The translations under genes and the position numbers were made by a program. From the NCBI RefSeq assembly GCF_007655135.1, contig NC_045127.1, positions 3,472,001-3,536,000 of the forward strand: DNA of 64,000 bases, in the 5' to 3' direction. Below, piece after piece: positions 46,724 through 59,127 of this stretch. Every line of letters begins with the position of its first letter. Position 1 is the stretch's first letter. The notes below the pieces were generated by a model. That model was given only the letters and a program-made list of their open reading frames with translations. It ran no database searches and had not been told where the DNA came from. This stretch comes from Punica granatum (taxonomy: Eukaryota > Streptophyta > Magnoliopsida > Myrtales > Lythraceae).

Positions 46724-49700
46724 TCAAACCATCTCCAGGATTTTTATATTACCGGTGGAATTTGCTGCGACCAGGGTTGATGATTGGCCCCTCCAGCAGA
46801 TGGAGGATATGAATTGTGCAGTGTCATCCACTTCGTGGCTTGAGGGCAAGTCTGAATCGGTAAATTTGAATGATAATGCGGGCATTGGGAATGCCTTGTG
46901 GTACACAAAAACCTGAAAATGTAAACGAAGAAAGATTAACAAAATTTTAAAAAAAAAAAAAAAAAAAACCAACAAAAGAAGTTTCCATCAATTCTTAAGC
47001 CAAAAAATGCTTAGGTTGTCACCAATAGAACAGGTTATTTATCGTAAGCTAATGGAAGTTTGAAGTTGGTGGCATCTAAAGAAAATACCTCATTTGTTTC
47101 TGAGCCCGTAGCAATGTAACCCTCAGCTACTGACAAGCCAACAAAATTCTGCAACAAGAGACAAGCGTATCAGTACTTCCACCACCGTTCCAAATGTAAA
47201 GAGCGACTCTGAACTGTGAAGGCCAGAAAATCATAGGAGCTTAGAAAAGAGATAAATAGTGCAGTCAATCACTTTATAGTGTTCCTGAACAGATCATTAC
47301 GCATTACGCATTACGCATCATAAACAAGCTTCCAATTTTGTTTTTCATGCCCGCCCTTGCACTTTTATTTTTCATGGCATTACGCATCACAAGCTTCGCT
47401 ACCTTTATGCCCGCACAAAAGGTTTTTGGCATTTCCCTTTCCTTTGTACTTCTGAGAAATCCTATTCCTCCAGAAATAATGCATAAATGGGACTCTGAAC
47501 CATCACTTTTAAGGTCAGGATGGGTCCTAGGTTTCCCTTTTTTCTTCAGTATGGACAAATTACAAGTATCACTAGGCGTAATAAACGAGACACAGAATAA
47601 TCCAATACTGAGGAGAAACATACAAGGATAAGGGTCTACACCCATAAACTCCAATCTATCTACTAAGTTTCCAATCAACTAGAACATGGGGGCCGTCTTT
47701 ATCAGAATGATTAGGGAAATAAATGAAAGTGTAGTAAGCTTTTCTTATACTGAAAGAAGAAATAGATAATTCTGAAAGTATTCAAATAAATGATATTATC
47801 GGAGCATATGGATTTGGAAGTGGAGCTATGCCTCAGCTGCATTCTTTTCCATATTTTCCTCATCGAGTGCAGTAAAAATTTTGTTAGTGATTTAAAAGTG
47901 CAAGTGAGTCGAGGTACTAAATGAGGTCAACTCACCTTCTATTTAACTCGAGTGACTGAACTATTTCACCCTAAATCCAGATTTGATTTCATTGTCACTC
48001 AGCCCGAGCAACTTGAGAACCTAAATGGAGATCAATTGACCAAAGCAATCCTTATTCATCTGTTATACTAAGCTCCGTATTTGTTTAAATCGAAAATGCT
48101 AGTTAACCCCATTTTCCAAGCACAGTGCAAAATTTACAGGCATAAAATGCATCTAGTAATATCCAACACCACAAAATGCAAGCACTGCATAACGTGCATT
48201 TGCCAAGGGTAACTGAGGACACATGGTTCTGAATGCAAGAAATAACACCATCTTTAGATTGATTATTCTACATACTGAATAACAGCAAATATAGTTAACA
48301 ATAATGGGAGTAAAACAGATAAAAGTCACAGAAACATCATATGTAGAAATTGGCACTAAATCATGAAGCTATAAGATCTTATTTGATCTGTCCAATTATT
48401 ACAAACATACTGTCACACATGTTATAGCCCAAGAGAGAACACAAGTTGATAAAGGTGATCAAATAACCGGTATGAATCAGCAGAAACTCGTGTTAGGATA
48501 CGCTATATGGGAAGAAGCAATATTTAGCAAAAATAATCTTAAAGTACCTTAACATTTGTATGACCGGTATATGACTGAAGGGGAGTGTCAACCACCCGAG
48601 ATGTGCACATAGATAAATCCCAGAGCTTCAGCGTGTTATCTGTGGATGCTGAAACGAGATTCGTAGAATCCACGAACTTGACATAACTCACAGTCTTATT
48701 GTGCCCAACTAGTGTGCAGAGAGGAAGTTTCGGGTTACGGAGATCGTAATAGTAGACCTTGTGGTCTGCTGAACCAAATGCAAGTGAACGATTCGAATCT
48801 GAGGGAAACTGAACGCTGCAGACGTTAGCCTTTGTCTTGATGGTACCAATGCTAACTCCCTGCAGTGCAAACCAATGTAAGAGAGAACAACTTATCATAC
48901 ATCCTGAGCAAAATATGTGTGGCAAGAAACTAGATGACTGTAGTACATTTAGTTTCAAAGCTGACATCCACCAAGTGCTAAAATAATAATTGCCTGATTG
49001 ATACTCCAGAGCTTGACAGAACCATCGTCACTCCCACTGGCAAGCATTGTAGGGTCTGCAGATGAAAAATCAATGGACCAGACACGCTTTTCATGCTCCC
49101 TCATTTCAATGAGGACCTGACTTCTTGTGACATCCCAGACCTGAGCATTAAAAAAGAGTAGGTCAAGATGCACAATAAGAAAGTACTGAGAATGTACTAA
49201 AATGCACTTTATATATATTTTTCCTTTTTTCCGATTACTTAATTGGGTAAGAGGGGCGGTACCAACCCACAGGCTTTATGGTCAATAAGAATTGTCATCA
49301 CTAGGTCAATCCACTTTCCCCGTGCACTTTACAGGAATATTTGGAGTGTTTCCATAATAATTTCTCAGATAAAGTTCGGATTAAACACATGGTTTTAGTC
49401 TGATGGCCTGTTAAGTACAATGGAATGACAACGAACGGATTGGAATAGAAAGTAATACCATATAGATCATATCGTTGTATAATTGCACTCCTTTTCCACT
49501 CCCACCCGACAAAAGGATAGCAATTTTAACTTATGGAGTCCCAGTACCCCTTAATTCTATTTATCGTCTCTGTTCTATTTATTTTTGCTCTCCATATATA
49601 ATCAGTATACTTGAATTTGCACATGTAAATCTGAATGAAGGGTTAATAAAGAAGCACTTCAAAGAGTTCCCACAAGCTTAAGCTTCCAAGAGAAAAGTAG

Positions 49701-52117
49701 TTCAACACGATGCACATAGTCCATATACCTGTACCACGCCCTCAAAATTGCTTGAAGCAATCTGGCTTTTAATGTAAGTATTCCAGCATATACTGCTCAA
49801 TTTTGACCTGCATCCCATTTCAACTACTGGATAGTGAATATCTCGGTCTTCCATCAAAATTGTGTTGCATTCGAACACCTTGATCTTTTTGTTTACACCT
49901 GCAGTAGCAAAATATTCCCCATCTCGATCGAAACTAAGGGAGCACACTAAGTTGGATGAGTTCAATAAATCCCCCTGCTTCAAGTCCGCTTTCACTCTGA
50001 ATTTACTGAAGGAAAGATATTTGCACAACCCTTCAAGGAATGGACCTATCCATTGACTATGTCTACTTTCATGATGTTGCTCTTTGGATGCTGGGTTATT
50101 GACAGAACTCCTTTCTGTTATGACAACAGAGCCTTTGCCCTCACTATTCATGGGGGTGAGTCTAATCAATGGTCTGCCTGGGGGCTTAATTGACCGACGT
50201 CTCGTCAGAAAGTATGCTGATTCTAACTTCTTAAAGTTCTTCATCAGTCTGGAACTCTTCAGAAGGAAACTATCTTGCTTCTCTGGAGTAGCATTAGACA
50301 TTTGACCATCATCTAGATCTTCGCAACATTCCTCTGGGTTCTGCTTCTGCAATCCTACTCTGTACCGCTTCCTGGACCCCGAGCTAGCAGAATCATTATC
50401 CACAATATTTAGAGAAGGGAGATTTGAGGCAGCGAGATCATCCTTGGCCACTTCTGTGCAGGAACTCAACTTATTCTTCAGGATCATCTGCTGCTTCCTA
50501 ACTTCTTCAATGTCTGAACAAAGAAGAGAAACTGTATCTTGTAACCTGTCGGCCACCTCTTGTTTCCTTTGTTGCATCAGCAAAAGGAACTCTAGCAACA
50601 ACTCTTGCTCCTCTATTTTCTCTCGGAGCTCTAGGGCAGCTTCACGATCTTCAAAGTTATCTCTTGGCTCATTAAGGAATTGACTCTGCAATAACTCACT
50701 GCAAATTGCATCCAAAAGAAAGATGAGACGTGATTAGCAGGGTGCACAATGATAATAATACACGAAAAACCTAAATGCAGCTTATGGGAGACAATCACCA
50801 GAAAGACAAGCAGCAAACTATATTTATGAGATGGAATTGAGGACTCGAAATATTCTCAATAATATGATTCTACTTTTGCATTAAATGGAGAATGCTTTTG
50901 GATGATATGATTCTACTTTCGCATTATATGTCAATCAAATGTTAAATGGAAAAATTACCTCATTTTCGGACGGCTACTAGGATCTGGATGGAGTAACCAT
51001 AAGCAGAAGGAGGCTTCCTTCGGCCACTTCAGTAGCAACTGGGGAGGAAGAAGTCTATGCCTTAGACTAGACATAGTTTGGCTTTTCTCTTCCCTCGAGC
51101 TAAATGGGCAGAATAACTGCTCAGACAAAAACATTCTCAATTGGAGACTGCAACTGACTGTATCCAGTCCCAGAATATAAAGAAAATATAAATCAGAACA
51201 AAAAGATTCAAATAAATAATTCTAAGAGATTATCAATAGAGTTGGCCATGAACCTCAAAGAGGAGGACTCCAAGGCGGTAAATGTCCGAAGCACAGGAAC
51301 TAGGTGCCCCAGCAACCTCTTCAGGACTAGTATACCAAGTAGTCTCCATAAGCAACACCTGCTTCATCGGGAATGCTTGCGTCTTTTCTTCTCCTTGTTC
51401 AACATTCCCATCTTTAACTCTATCCATCCTAGCAGCTTCCACAGATGATGCTTGAGTTCCATACATGGAGCTTGATTGCATGCAACAGGTTCCTGATGAT
51501 GTATTCGTCGAAGATCCAATTAATTGGAAATTGTCGGTTCCTAGTGTACTTCTCTGTTGATGCAACTCATCGGGCAATGAATGAGGCTCATCTTTAAAAT
51601 CAGTTTGGCTGTTGAGGCCCTCATCCAGAGAGTCTGATCCAGAATCTGAACAAGAAGCAGATTCAATGAAGGTGACCCGATTGAATGAAGACATCACAAA
51701 GCATGATGGCCGAACATTCTGCACAACAACACCTTGCGAATGGGCTACATCAACAATCTCCACAATTTGCCTAAATATGTGAAGGCACTCGAATTCATCG
51801 ACTTGACGTTCGGGCTTGTCCAACCACTGTCTCAAGCTGATATCATCCCATTCTAGTGCACGCAGGAAAGGATTAGCAGCAAGAGCTATCACCTCCTCAC
51901 AGTCCCGGGATGAAATTGCTTGGCTCTTAAGGTTGTTTGAAGATGCCAATACAGCTCGATCTCGGTCCTTCCTGTACCTGGAATCCTGCGATTCATCACC
52001 TAGAAAGCTGATTCTATCATCCCCAAGCAGCCTCTGATTCCTGTCGGAAATAACAGAAGTATTTAACCCCCTAGAACTGTCAGACTTGTGCCAAGCTGAC
52101 TCGGAAGAACCTTCCAT
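46724..52117 (-). CDS. SPA3/4: SPA3/SPA4-like suppressor of phyA (COP1 partner)
   Basis: Seven exons: 52117-51254, 51116-50959, 50698-49729, 49140-48994, 48859-48548, 47148-47089 and 46912-46724, in phase, giving 899 residues. The N-terminal ~340 residues form the degenerate kinase-like domain (ISLRQWLDKPERQVDEFECLHIFRQIVEIV, LLMETTWYTSPEEV, SDIYRLGVLLFE, SFCLWLLHPDPSSRPKMSE). A Glu/Lys/Leu-rich coiled coil follows (~350-430), which pairs with COP1. From ~560 there are seven WD40 repeats with clear pieces: LASGSDDGSVKLWSI, LAFGSADHKVYYYDLR, LVSASTDNTLKLWDLS and SYTGHTNVKNFVGL. SPA proteins join COP1 and CUL4-DDB1 to ubiquitinate light-signalling factors such as HY5 and CO. The lack of a long N-terminal extension fits the SPA3/4 branch. 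The intron after 48994 has a GC donor (CAG|GCAATT) that is needed to keep the frame. The ATG at 52117 was chosen over an in-frame one at 52195 by family resemblance; an AG acceptor at 52133 suggests a 5'UTR intron. Confidence 0.93.
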
Positions 52118-52195
52118 TGTTATCCACCCAATGCTGCATGAAACCCAGAACAAACACATCCAAGAAATGGGGGTATTCTCCGACTCCGGCTGCAC

Positions 52196-53099
52196 TCTCT
52201 AACTTCCACCATAGCCATTATTCATGAAGGAGATACTCCATGCGAGGAAAGCGTATCAAATTAAGCCGACATCAACCCAAAGTCCCAACCTATTGCGAGG
52301 ACAAAACTCCCTGCTGGGCGCAAAACGCAGATTACCAAGATGAGATTTTCCGTACAAATCACAACAGTGAACTGTGATTACTGACCCGATATCGCATAAA
52401 AAATTCAAAATTCCCAATTAAATGCACAGCCGAGAATATACAGCAAGAACTACAACAGAACCCACCAAAAGCAAAGAGATGCCAAGAGGAACAGTTAAGG
52501 TGTACCTTCAACAAAATACAGGCCAGATAGAGTATAGTACCCGTCGAAAAGAACATGTAGCAAGAGAAGAGTGCGCCGCGGACTATTCTTGCAGGTCTTG
52601 TTTTATGTTCATACATACAGCCCCCTTTGCAGTGTGAGAGAGAGAGAGAGAGAGAGTGGTAGGAGAGAGGTACCAATAGAAGAGAGGAGAACCACCGTCA
52701 AAGAATGATCTTTTCTTGTTTCTCCTGTTCTTGCTAGGCCAACCTGAGAAGAGAGCCACACAACCAGAGGGAACCTTTATTGCACATCTCTCCCGCTGGA
52801 GCACCACAGCCTCATAAAATTCCCTTCCATTTTTCTCCCCAACAAGAAAACAGACAAAATCCCCCCCCCCCCCACATAAACAAAAATCGCCCTACTCCCT
52901 CTGAATTAAATAAAAAAGCTTCTCTCTTCACCCACCCCCATCTGCTTCCTTCAATGGACTGCGTGTTTCAATTGGGTCTCTCGCTGCTCCAATTGGGTGT
53001 GCGTGCGTGCGTGCGTGAGTGTGATTATTATTCATAATATATATTTTACTTTCAAAAGACACTGTTAATACTCCCTTTCATTTCACAAGCGAATTTTAA
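52196..53099. promoter_or_regulatory. Upstream region and 5'UTR of the SPA-like gene
   Basis: No coding region was found. It includes a (GA)n tract at 52634-52656, a 12-C run near 52862 and a (GTGC)n tract at 52997-53020. The minus-strand transcript probably begins in this segment, given the CT-rich leader-like sequence. Confidence 0.4.
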
Positions 53100-53347
53100 T
53101 AGTGTGTTTGGTTTTACAGTTGATTTGAATTTTGATTTTAATTAATTTGTAATGATTGTGATGTTGAATTATTAAAAAAAAATGAAAAAGTAATGAATAG
53201 TTGAGAGAATTTAGTATTCAAATATTATTTTGAATACTAAATTCTCTCAACTATTCATTACTTTTTCATATTTTTTCTCATAATTCAATAATATAATCAT
53301 TAAAATTCAATTAAAATTAAAACTCAATTCTAAAATTAAACTCACAA
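53100..53347. mobile_element. Near-palindromic MITE
   Basis: The left half (from AGTGTGTTTGGTTTTACAGT) is mirrored by the right half along nearly its whole length; the turn is at ATTCAAATATTATTTTGAAT (about 53217-53236). The flanks show a 3-4 base AT duplication (TAAT/ATAAT). It is the cleanest copy of a family also seen at 11690, 34890 and 40400. A PIF/Harbinger-type origin is possible from the short duplication, but not certain. Confidence 0.75.
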
Positions 53348-53775
53348 TAATAAAACATTGTTGGATGTTTTTCCTTTTCTTGCTTTTGGAAAAAAAAATC
53401 CAGGGACCAAGGTCACACTCTTTTTCCACGGCTCATTTATGCTTTTTTATCCTCCTTTATTCCAAGGGGACGACGTGGCGCCATTGCAACCTCAGCCTCG
53501 GCTTTCCAGAAAAGGGCCATGGTCTCTGACAATCAAAATATAGAAAAATCGGTGGGCCATGGAATTGGGAATTAAAATATTAAATTAACCACCATGCTGT
53601 TTCTGGTAATTTTCTCGGAAAGGAGACGCATTTAGGGTTTAATCTAGTGGCTAAAGCCACTACGCTTTGTTTCCTGAAGAGGAAAGTGGAGGATTAAGTC
53701 AAAGCTAGATGAATAAACAAATAGGATTTTGAGTTAAACAGCCATTAATTTAAGGCCTACATCCATCCCAGATTC

Positions 53776-54213
53776 CTACGCTGAGCTCATGAAATTCAGT
53801 TCTGGTGAATTAAATAATCCGCCCCGCACCATTATCAGAGACACGTGATTGAATTGAACAATCAAACAAGCACAGTCAATCGAGCTGCTAATTTTAATAA
53901 TCGTACTCACCGCAGCTCTGATTTCGATGCGGGCATCGATGGGAACGTGGTGGTGGAACGGTGATGACCAGGAGAGATGAACAGTGGAGCAATATGACCT
54001 AAATCGGTGCGATCGTAGTAGCTTGACGGAGCTCAGCTCGCGCAGTTCAGTGACAGAGGAGGGAGTGTTCACGGAGTAACGCGGAAGGGTGGCACGAGAG
54101 CAGTTGAGGGAAAGGGTGGGATTTCGTTTGTCCGTCTGCGTCAGCTGACAACTGTGGTCATCCTCCAAACAGTGGAAGAAGAAGAAGAAGAGGAGGGAGA
54201 GCAAAGCATCCAT
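53776..54213 (-). CDS. Hypothetical reading frame with signal-like N-terminus
   Basis: A minus-strand frame starts MDALLSLLFFFFFHCLEDD and stays open for 145 codons. At 53910 the sequence GCTGCG|GTGAGTAC is a strong splice donor, so the real product may be a first exon of ~100 codons (54213-53911) of a spliced gene or a non-coding transcript. No domain is recognised and no downstream exon could be identified between here and the SPA-like gene. The GAAGAAGAAG repeat that codes the Phe run weakens the coding case. Confidence 0.2.
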   Translation of the reverse strand: MDALLSLLFFFFFHCLEDDHSCQLTQTDKRNPTLSLNCSRATLPRYSVNTPSSVTELRELSSVKLLRSHRFRSYCSTVHLSWSSPFHHHVPIDARIEIRAAVSTIIKISSSIDCACLIVQFNHVSLIMVRGGLFNSPELNFMSSA

Positions 54214-57200
54214 GAAATTCGGAATTCTTAGATAATTTATTTATCGAGAATTTCACAAATCACGTGTCGCGAATAAATCAATAAAATGCGATTTTATTTT
54301 CACGTACCAAATATGTTACCCGTAATTACTTTCAAGGATTTATATTTCTCATTCGATCTCAATTTGTACTTATTTGTTAAGCTAAAACGGTGTATGTAAA
54401 TACTTACCCAAAAAAAAAAAGGGTGTATGTAGATGCAAATATTAGAGCGTGATAGCATGTCGGAGATTTGGGGATCCACTTTGGCCTATTTAATACTAGA
54501 ATTAGTGGACCGTACCCAAATTTCAGGGGTGAAAAAAGTGAACAAAGGTTTTACTTTAGGGGACCATGCTAGGATCCTTCAAGTCTCATTCCACATCATA
54601 ATAATGATGAATTTACTATGTCGTGATAATGCTGAAGTTTCCTCGTATTGATGCAAAATTGTAATTTGAGTGCGATTGCAAATGTTTGGTGATTCATCGT
54701 AAGTCTAGAACTGTAAAATTCACTCCGTATTATCTTAACTATTGAATAATTTAAAAGCGTGTAATATTTTATTGTTTTAAAAAAATTAAATAATTATTAT
54801 GTGATGTATTAAATAAATAAATAATTTAGAATAACATTATGCGATAGAATATATTTAGAGGATAATTTTTAATAACTACATGTACTTCCAACTTAAAATT
54901 TTAATACCCAACTTACCATGCCATAAGAAAAAAAAAAGAGATGTGGGGATGGAGGCCGTGATATCAATTCATATATAGTAAGTGATGAAATGAAAAACGC
55001 CATAATTTCAATATAGACTTCCTTTTATATGTGGAAAAAGAAGTTATTTTGGATAGTTTGCTTATACGGTGCAAATTTTTAGATTTTTCATACCCTACAG
55101 CAGCAATATAAACTCTTAGATCCTCTTATTTAACACGAATCGTCCATTGTCCTTTTTTTTTTTTGAAGTATCTATAGTTTTACTTTACTATTTTCCTCTC
55201 AACAAACCTTAACTAGTGTTACAAGTTAACCCTTTATGCGTGGACTAATGAGGAAGTAGTGGTCGCAATCGGGCGACTCGGAGCTATCCTCGATTGTGCA
55301 CTCGAGTGATTGGTATGAGACGACGCTTAGGCATGATCCTTTCGAGGTCTACGGACTTGAGATTCTAGCGGGGATAAGGTACTATTCATGAACTCTCATG
55401 GGTTGTTTGATTTTGAGCAGCTCAGAGCAAAGAAATAAGAGGAGTATTGGGAAGAGAGGTTCAGAGGGCACATTGATACAAGGCCCTATGCCCTCAATCC
55501 ATTAGCATCGATGTTTCCTTCTACGGAGCTGACTTTGTTTATAGGATACCTGAACATACCACTGACATCGCCCTCAAGCCGACCCGTGGCCCTAGTATTG
55601 ACCACTCTGAGCCATACAGACTGTTCAATTTAGATTTTAGACGTACGTACATACACGACTCGTTTTTTGGGATTTACGGTTACGAATCTATTTCCTTCAT
55701 GCTTTCCCGTGGGAAATCGAGAAGGACTTCTTGGTTCTTTTGGTCGAATGCAGCTGAGATGTAGATAGATGTTCTTGGTGAAGGTTAGGATGTAGATTCA
55801 GGCATTTTACTCCCATCTTCAAGGAATCGGATCGATGCATTCTAGATAAGCGAGGCGGGGATTGTGGACACGTTCTTCTTCGTGGGCATTGGGCCCTAAG
55901 ATGTCGTGAGGCAATATACAAGCATAACTGGTACCGCAAATGCCTCAGCTATTTGCCACAGCTTGCCACCAATGTAGGTGGAACTATAGGGATGAAGAGG
56001 ATGTAGAAAATGTAGACTCGAAGTTCGATGACCAATGACATCCCTTACGATGTCTTATGGCTTGATATCGATTTTGCCTCAACTATTTTGCAACTATAGG
56101 AATGAAGAGGTGGCCGGCGACCTTGATTGGAGGTAGTGGCCGCAATCAGGGCCACCATCTCCGGAATCGAAGGATTTCTCTTTTTTTTCTTTAATAGCTT
56201 TTATTAAAAAAACTCGACGGAAACACGTGTGGGCTAAAATCACATTTTTTTAAAAAATTGAAGGATGAGATAGTGATTTTTCTGGGGCTGTTTTTAAAAT
56301 TTTAAAACTTGAAAAAATGGACGGTCAAGATTAAATTGAGGAAAATCTAAAGGCTTAAAAAGCTTTTGCACAGTATAGAACTTTTAAAAATATGTACTGT
56401 ATAATTTGGGTTTTGGATAACCATTGATTTCATAAAATTTATTTTACTTATAGTGGTTTCGTAACATGATCGTTAAGTTGGAAAACTAGAAAACGATCAT
56501 AATTCTCAAGACTAGACCAATTTTCACGATAATAACGCTAAAACCGGATTGATCTAATAATAACAAGCTCTTTTAAGCATCGAGTCACATTTTTCTAATT
56601 TTCTCATTTCAGACAATAAGTCCAACCCATACAATCCCCATAAAACGAGAAAATCTTAAATGATCCTACTTCACAATGATGTGGTGAGGATTAACTTATA
56701 AGATTATTTCAATTAACGTATTTATCACAATTAATCAAGTGATTAGCATTCATTATTCTATTTATTGCAATGTAATTAGTATTTTTTCATGCCACGTGAC
56801 GATATAAGATCACCAAAGAATCTCTCAATTACCATCAAATCCATGTCTAAAGTCTGTTTTCAGCACCTAGTCTGATTTTGATTACATGTCTAAACGAAAA
56901 CCTGATTTTTTAACTATTACCTCATTTATAGGATATGGTTAAAAAGTTGAAAGCACCCATTGATCTTATTTTTATCATATAATTTAAAATAAAATAGAGA
57001 AATTGAATGACAATATTATCCATATAATACTATTTTCCTTTCTCTCTTTCATCCAACGTGTCAATCTTTCCTCTTTTTTGGTGAACATGTCAATCTCTAA
57101 TTATTTCTCTCTTAAGTTCACAATTTCATGTTCAATCGTATTATTTTTGTTTCCTTTTCAATTTTTATCTCTAACTTTTACTTTTTATTTTTCGCACCAT

Positions 57201-57907
57201 TAATTTTTTTGTCTTTTAAAACAATAAACTCATCCATAAGTATATTGAAAAATCGTTACAATTGTCAGGCGGTTTGCATGGGTAGAGTCCGGTCTAGTAT
57301 ATGCATATACGTATACGTAGATATAGATAAGAAAATTGCATTGTGGGCTATTATCAATTTTGTGGGCCCAAATTGTATTATCATGGGGACGGAGGTATTG
57401 GACTTGTGACTGTTAGTCCCATTACTAGGCCCAAATCTATATAGGAATTCCTTCATTTTTTGTCATCAATCATGTGAATTAAGCAAAGAAAAATATAAAT
57501 CATATGCTAATGTACTATAACTAACATGGATAGATTCACATATTTAGACGCTCTTTTCTTTTTCCAAACAAATTATTCGTTCTCGAGTTATATAAATAAA
57601 AAGAATCCACGATTGAATTTTAACCTTTAGTGATTCCGACGTATCTTAAGCTATTCTAAAGTTCCGTTGGGAGACAAAAGGAAAAAAAGAAAAAAAAAGA
57701 ATCTGCTTACGTACAACATAAAAGTAAATTACGTCCCATTGGTACCCGAGGTTCAGTAATCGGAATACTTATATCTCGATCATACTTCCTATAGTGTTTC
57801 ATCGTCCATTTTCCATCTTGATTTGCTCGACGGTTCATCGCCGAACATTAGATTAATCGTGGATAGTCTGTTTTAAGGCTCGTCCGAGAGACATAATCAG
57901 TAATGTT
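54214..57907. other. AT-rich intergenic region with a possible degenerate transposon
   Basis: No intact gene was found. Between about 55250 and 56170 the sequence is richer in GC and in frame pieces (for example HIDTRPYALNPLASMFPS at 55470-55523) and contains a repeated GAACTATAGG-ATGAAGAGG motif (55980 and 56090); it may be a transposon relic. The remainder is AT-rich. Confidence 0.4.
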
Positions 57908-58091
57908 CCGTTTGGTTTCGCAGTTAAAATCACAAAAATTTTAACTTTAATTTTAACTTAACACACTATACAACAAAAATACACATTTTTCAATTTTAAC
58001 TTTAACTTTTTAACTCAACATACTATATAATCATTTATCATTTTTTACAATCAAAATCCAAATTACTTTTAATTCTGAAACCAAACCCACC
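57908..58091. mobile_element. MITE with GTTTGGTTTC termini
   Basis: The left end CCGTTTGGTTTCGCAGTTAA and the right end, GGGTTTGGTTTCAGAATTAA when inverted, make good terminal inverted repeats on a ~184-bp element. The interior matches 3960-4172 and 5872-5985 in inverted orientation (CACACTATACAACAAAAATACAC). Confidence 0.65.
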
Positions 58092-58291
58092 ATCATTATA
58101 AGTGTTGCTAACTAGTCAGTTGTCACTTGTCCCACCCCCCAAAAAAAATACTTCGTCACCAACTGAACTTATCCCCGCTCTAACTCCGGTCGTGTCATGT
58201 CCACCGAGCAGCAAGAACATGGAGATGCGGCTTCGTCGAACTGTACTCTCCAACAGGGTTTTGCTGATCGAGTGGGTTGACTTGTCGTCCC

Positions 58292-58534
58292 TCACACCAC
58301 GACGGTTTTGGATTCGGGGGGCATGAAAGGTTCGTCCTTTATGCTGAGCTGCTTGAACTTCGATCTATTTTCATTGTAATAATCAGCTGCTGATGTTTCC
58401 TTTTGACACTCTCTGACGAAGGTCTTTGGTCGAATTGGGTATAGAGTTCGTGCTTTTTCTTTCTTCACCTGATGCTTGGGTCCTGAATTTTGGCGAATCG
58501 TTGTTGGTGGAGACTCTGTAAGTGAAGCTGTCAA
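58292..58534 (-). pseudogene. Possible coding exon or gene fragment without a start codon
   Basis: A minus-strand open frame of ~80 codons ends at TGA (58292-58294). It has a charged, protein-like composition (KKEKARTLYPIRPKTFV, AADYYNENRSKFKQLSIK, PFMPPESKTVVV) and lies just upstream of, and divergent from, the gene at 58717. It begins with TTG, not ATG; a potential acceptor (ATTCAG, about 58544-58549) precedes it, so it could be a last exon whose partners I did not find, or a relic. I do not recognise the family. Confidence 0.25.
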
Positions 58535-58716
58535 GGCTAGGCTGAATCAGGGCTTGAATCTTTTCCGTGTAATATTTATTATCTGGGGAGAAACGTCAGG
58601 AAGTTAGTGCAGAATCAGGATCACTTGCGACCGTTAGAAAGAAAGCTAGGGCAGAAAGATTTCCCATCTCGGTTTGATTCGATAGAAAGTTCGTGTTTTC
58701 GAGTCCGATTCGCCTG

Positions 58717-59127
58717 ATGGGTTCACCGGCGTTCTTTGTGATCTGTAACCTACATTCCATGGTAGCCATTGCGTGTGGAGGCTTAATGATGTTCTACTTG
58801 GCTGAGATATCCTCCATTAAGTTCCAGGGATCGACGCCTCACGATCAGCTACTGATCCGAACCTCGGATTCCTTCTCGGGTCTGCTCCTAGTGGCGATTG
58901 GGTTGTTACTGCTGATGGTGTCTTTTGTCAGGAACAGAGATTTCCAGAGCTTCTTCGCCAAAGGTTGCGTGGTTCTCCATGTTTCAATGGCCGTCTGGAG
59001 GTTTTGCTTTGAGCGGAAGGTCGAAGATCTCATTCACAAGTGGCCGAGGCAGGTCCTTGGTGACATTGCTCTGGCTCTTTCCTGGGTCTTCTTTCTCGTG
59101 TACTCCTGGAGGGAGAAGTATGATTAG
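58717..59127 (+). CDS. Small four-helix membrane protein (DUF7865 type)
   Basis: An intronless 136-residue frame. The ATG at 58717 begins MGSPAFFVICNLHSMVAIACGG, the expected start for this plant family. There are four hydrophobic helices at about 4-28, 52-74, 82-98 and 112-130. Loop motifs STPHDQLLIRTSDSFSGLL, NRDFQSFFAKGCVVLHVSMA and VEDLIHKWPRQVLGDIAL are recalled as conserved among land plants; the protein ends SWREKYD. The function is unknown; an integral membrane location is inferred from the helices. The length equals that of relatives, and no defect is visible. The 5' flank is GC-neutral without a clear TATA box. Confidence 0.8.
   Translation: MGSPAFFVICNLHSMVAIACGGLMMFYLAEISSIKFQGSTPHDQLLIRTSDSFSGLLLVAIGLLLLMVSFVRNRDFQSFFAKGCVVLHVSMAVWRFCFERKVEDLIHKWPRQVLGDIALALSWVFFLVYSWREKYD

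Noticed and set aside
47304..47678. 124-codon minus-strand frame in the intron between SPA-like exons at 47148 and 48548
   Set aside because: The intron contains short direct repeats (CATTACGCAT; TTTTTCATG-CC) that keep frames open. It is not part of the SPA protein and has no domain.
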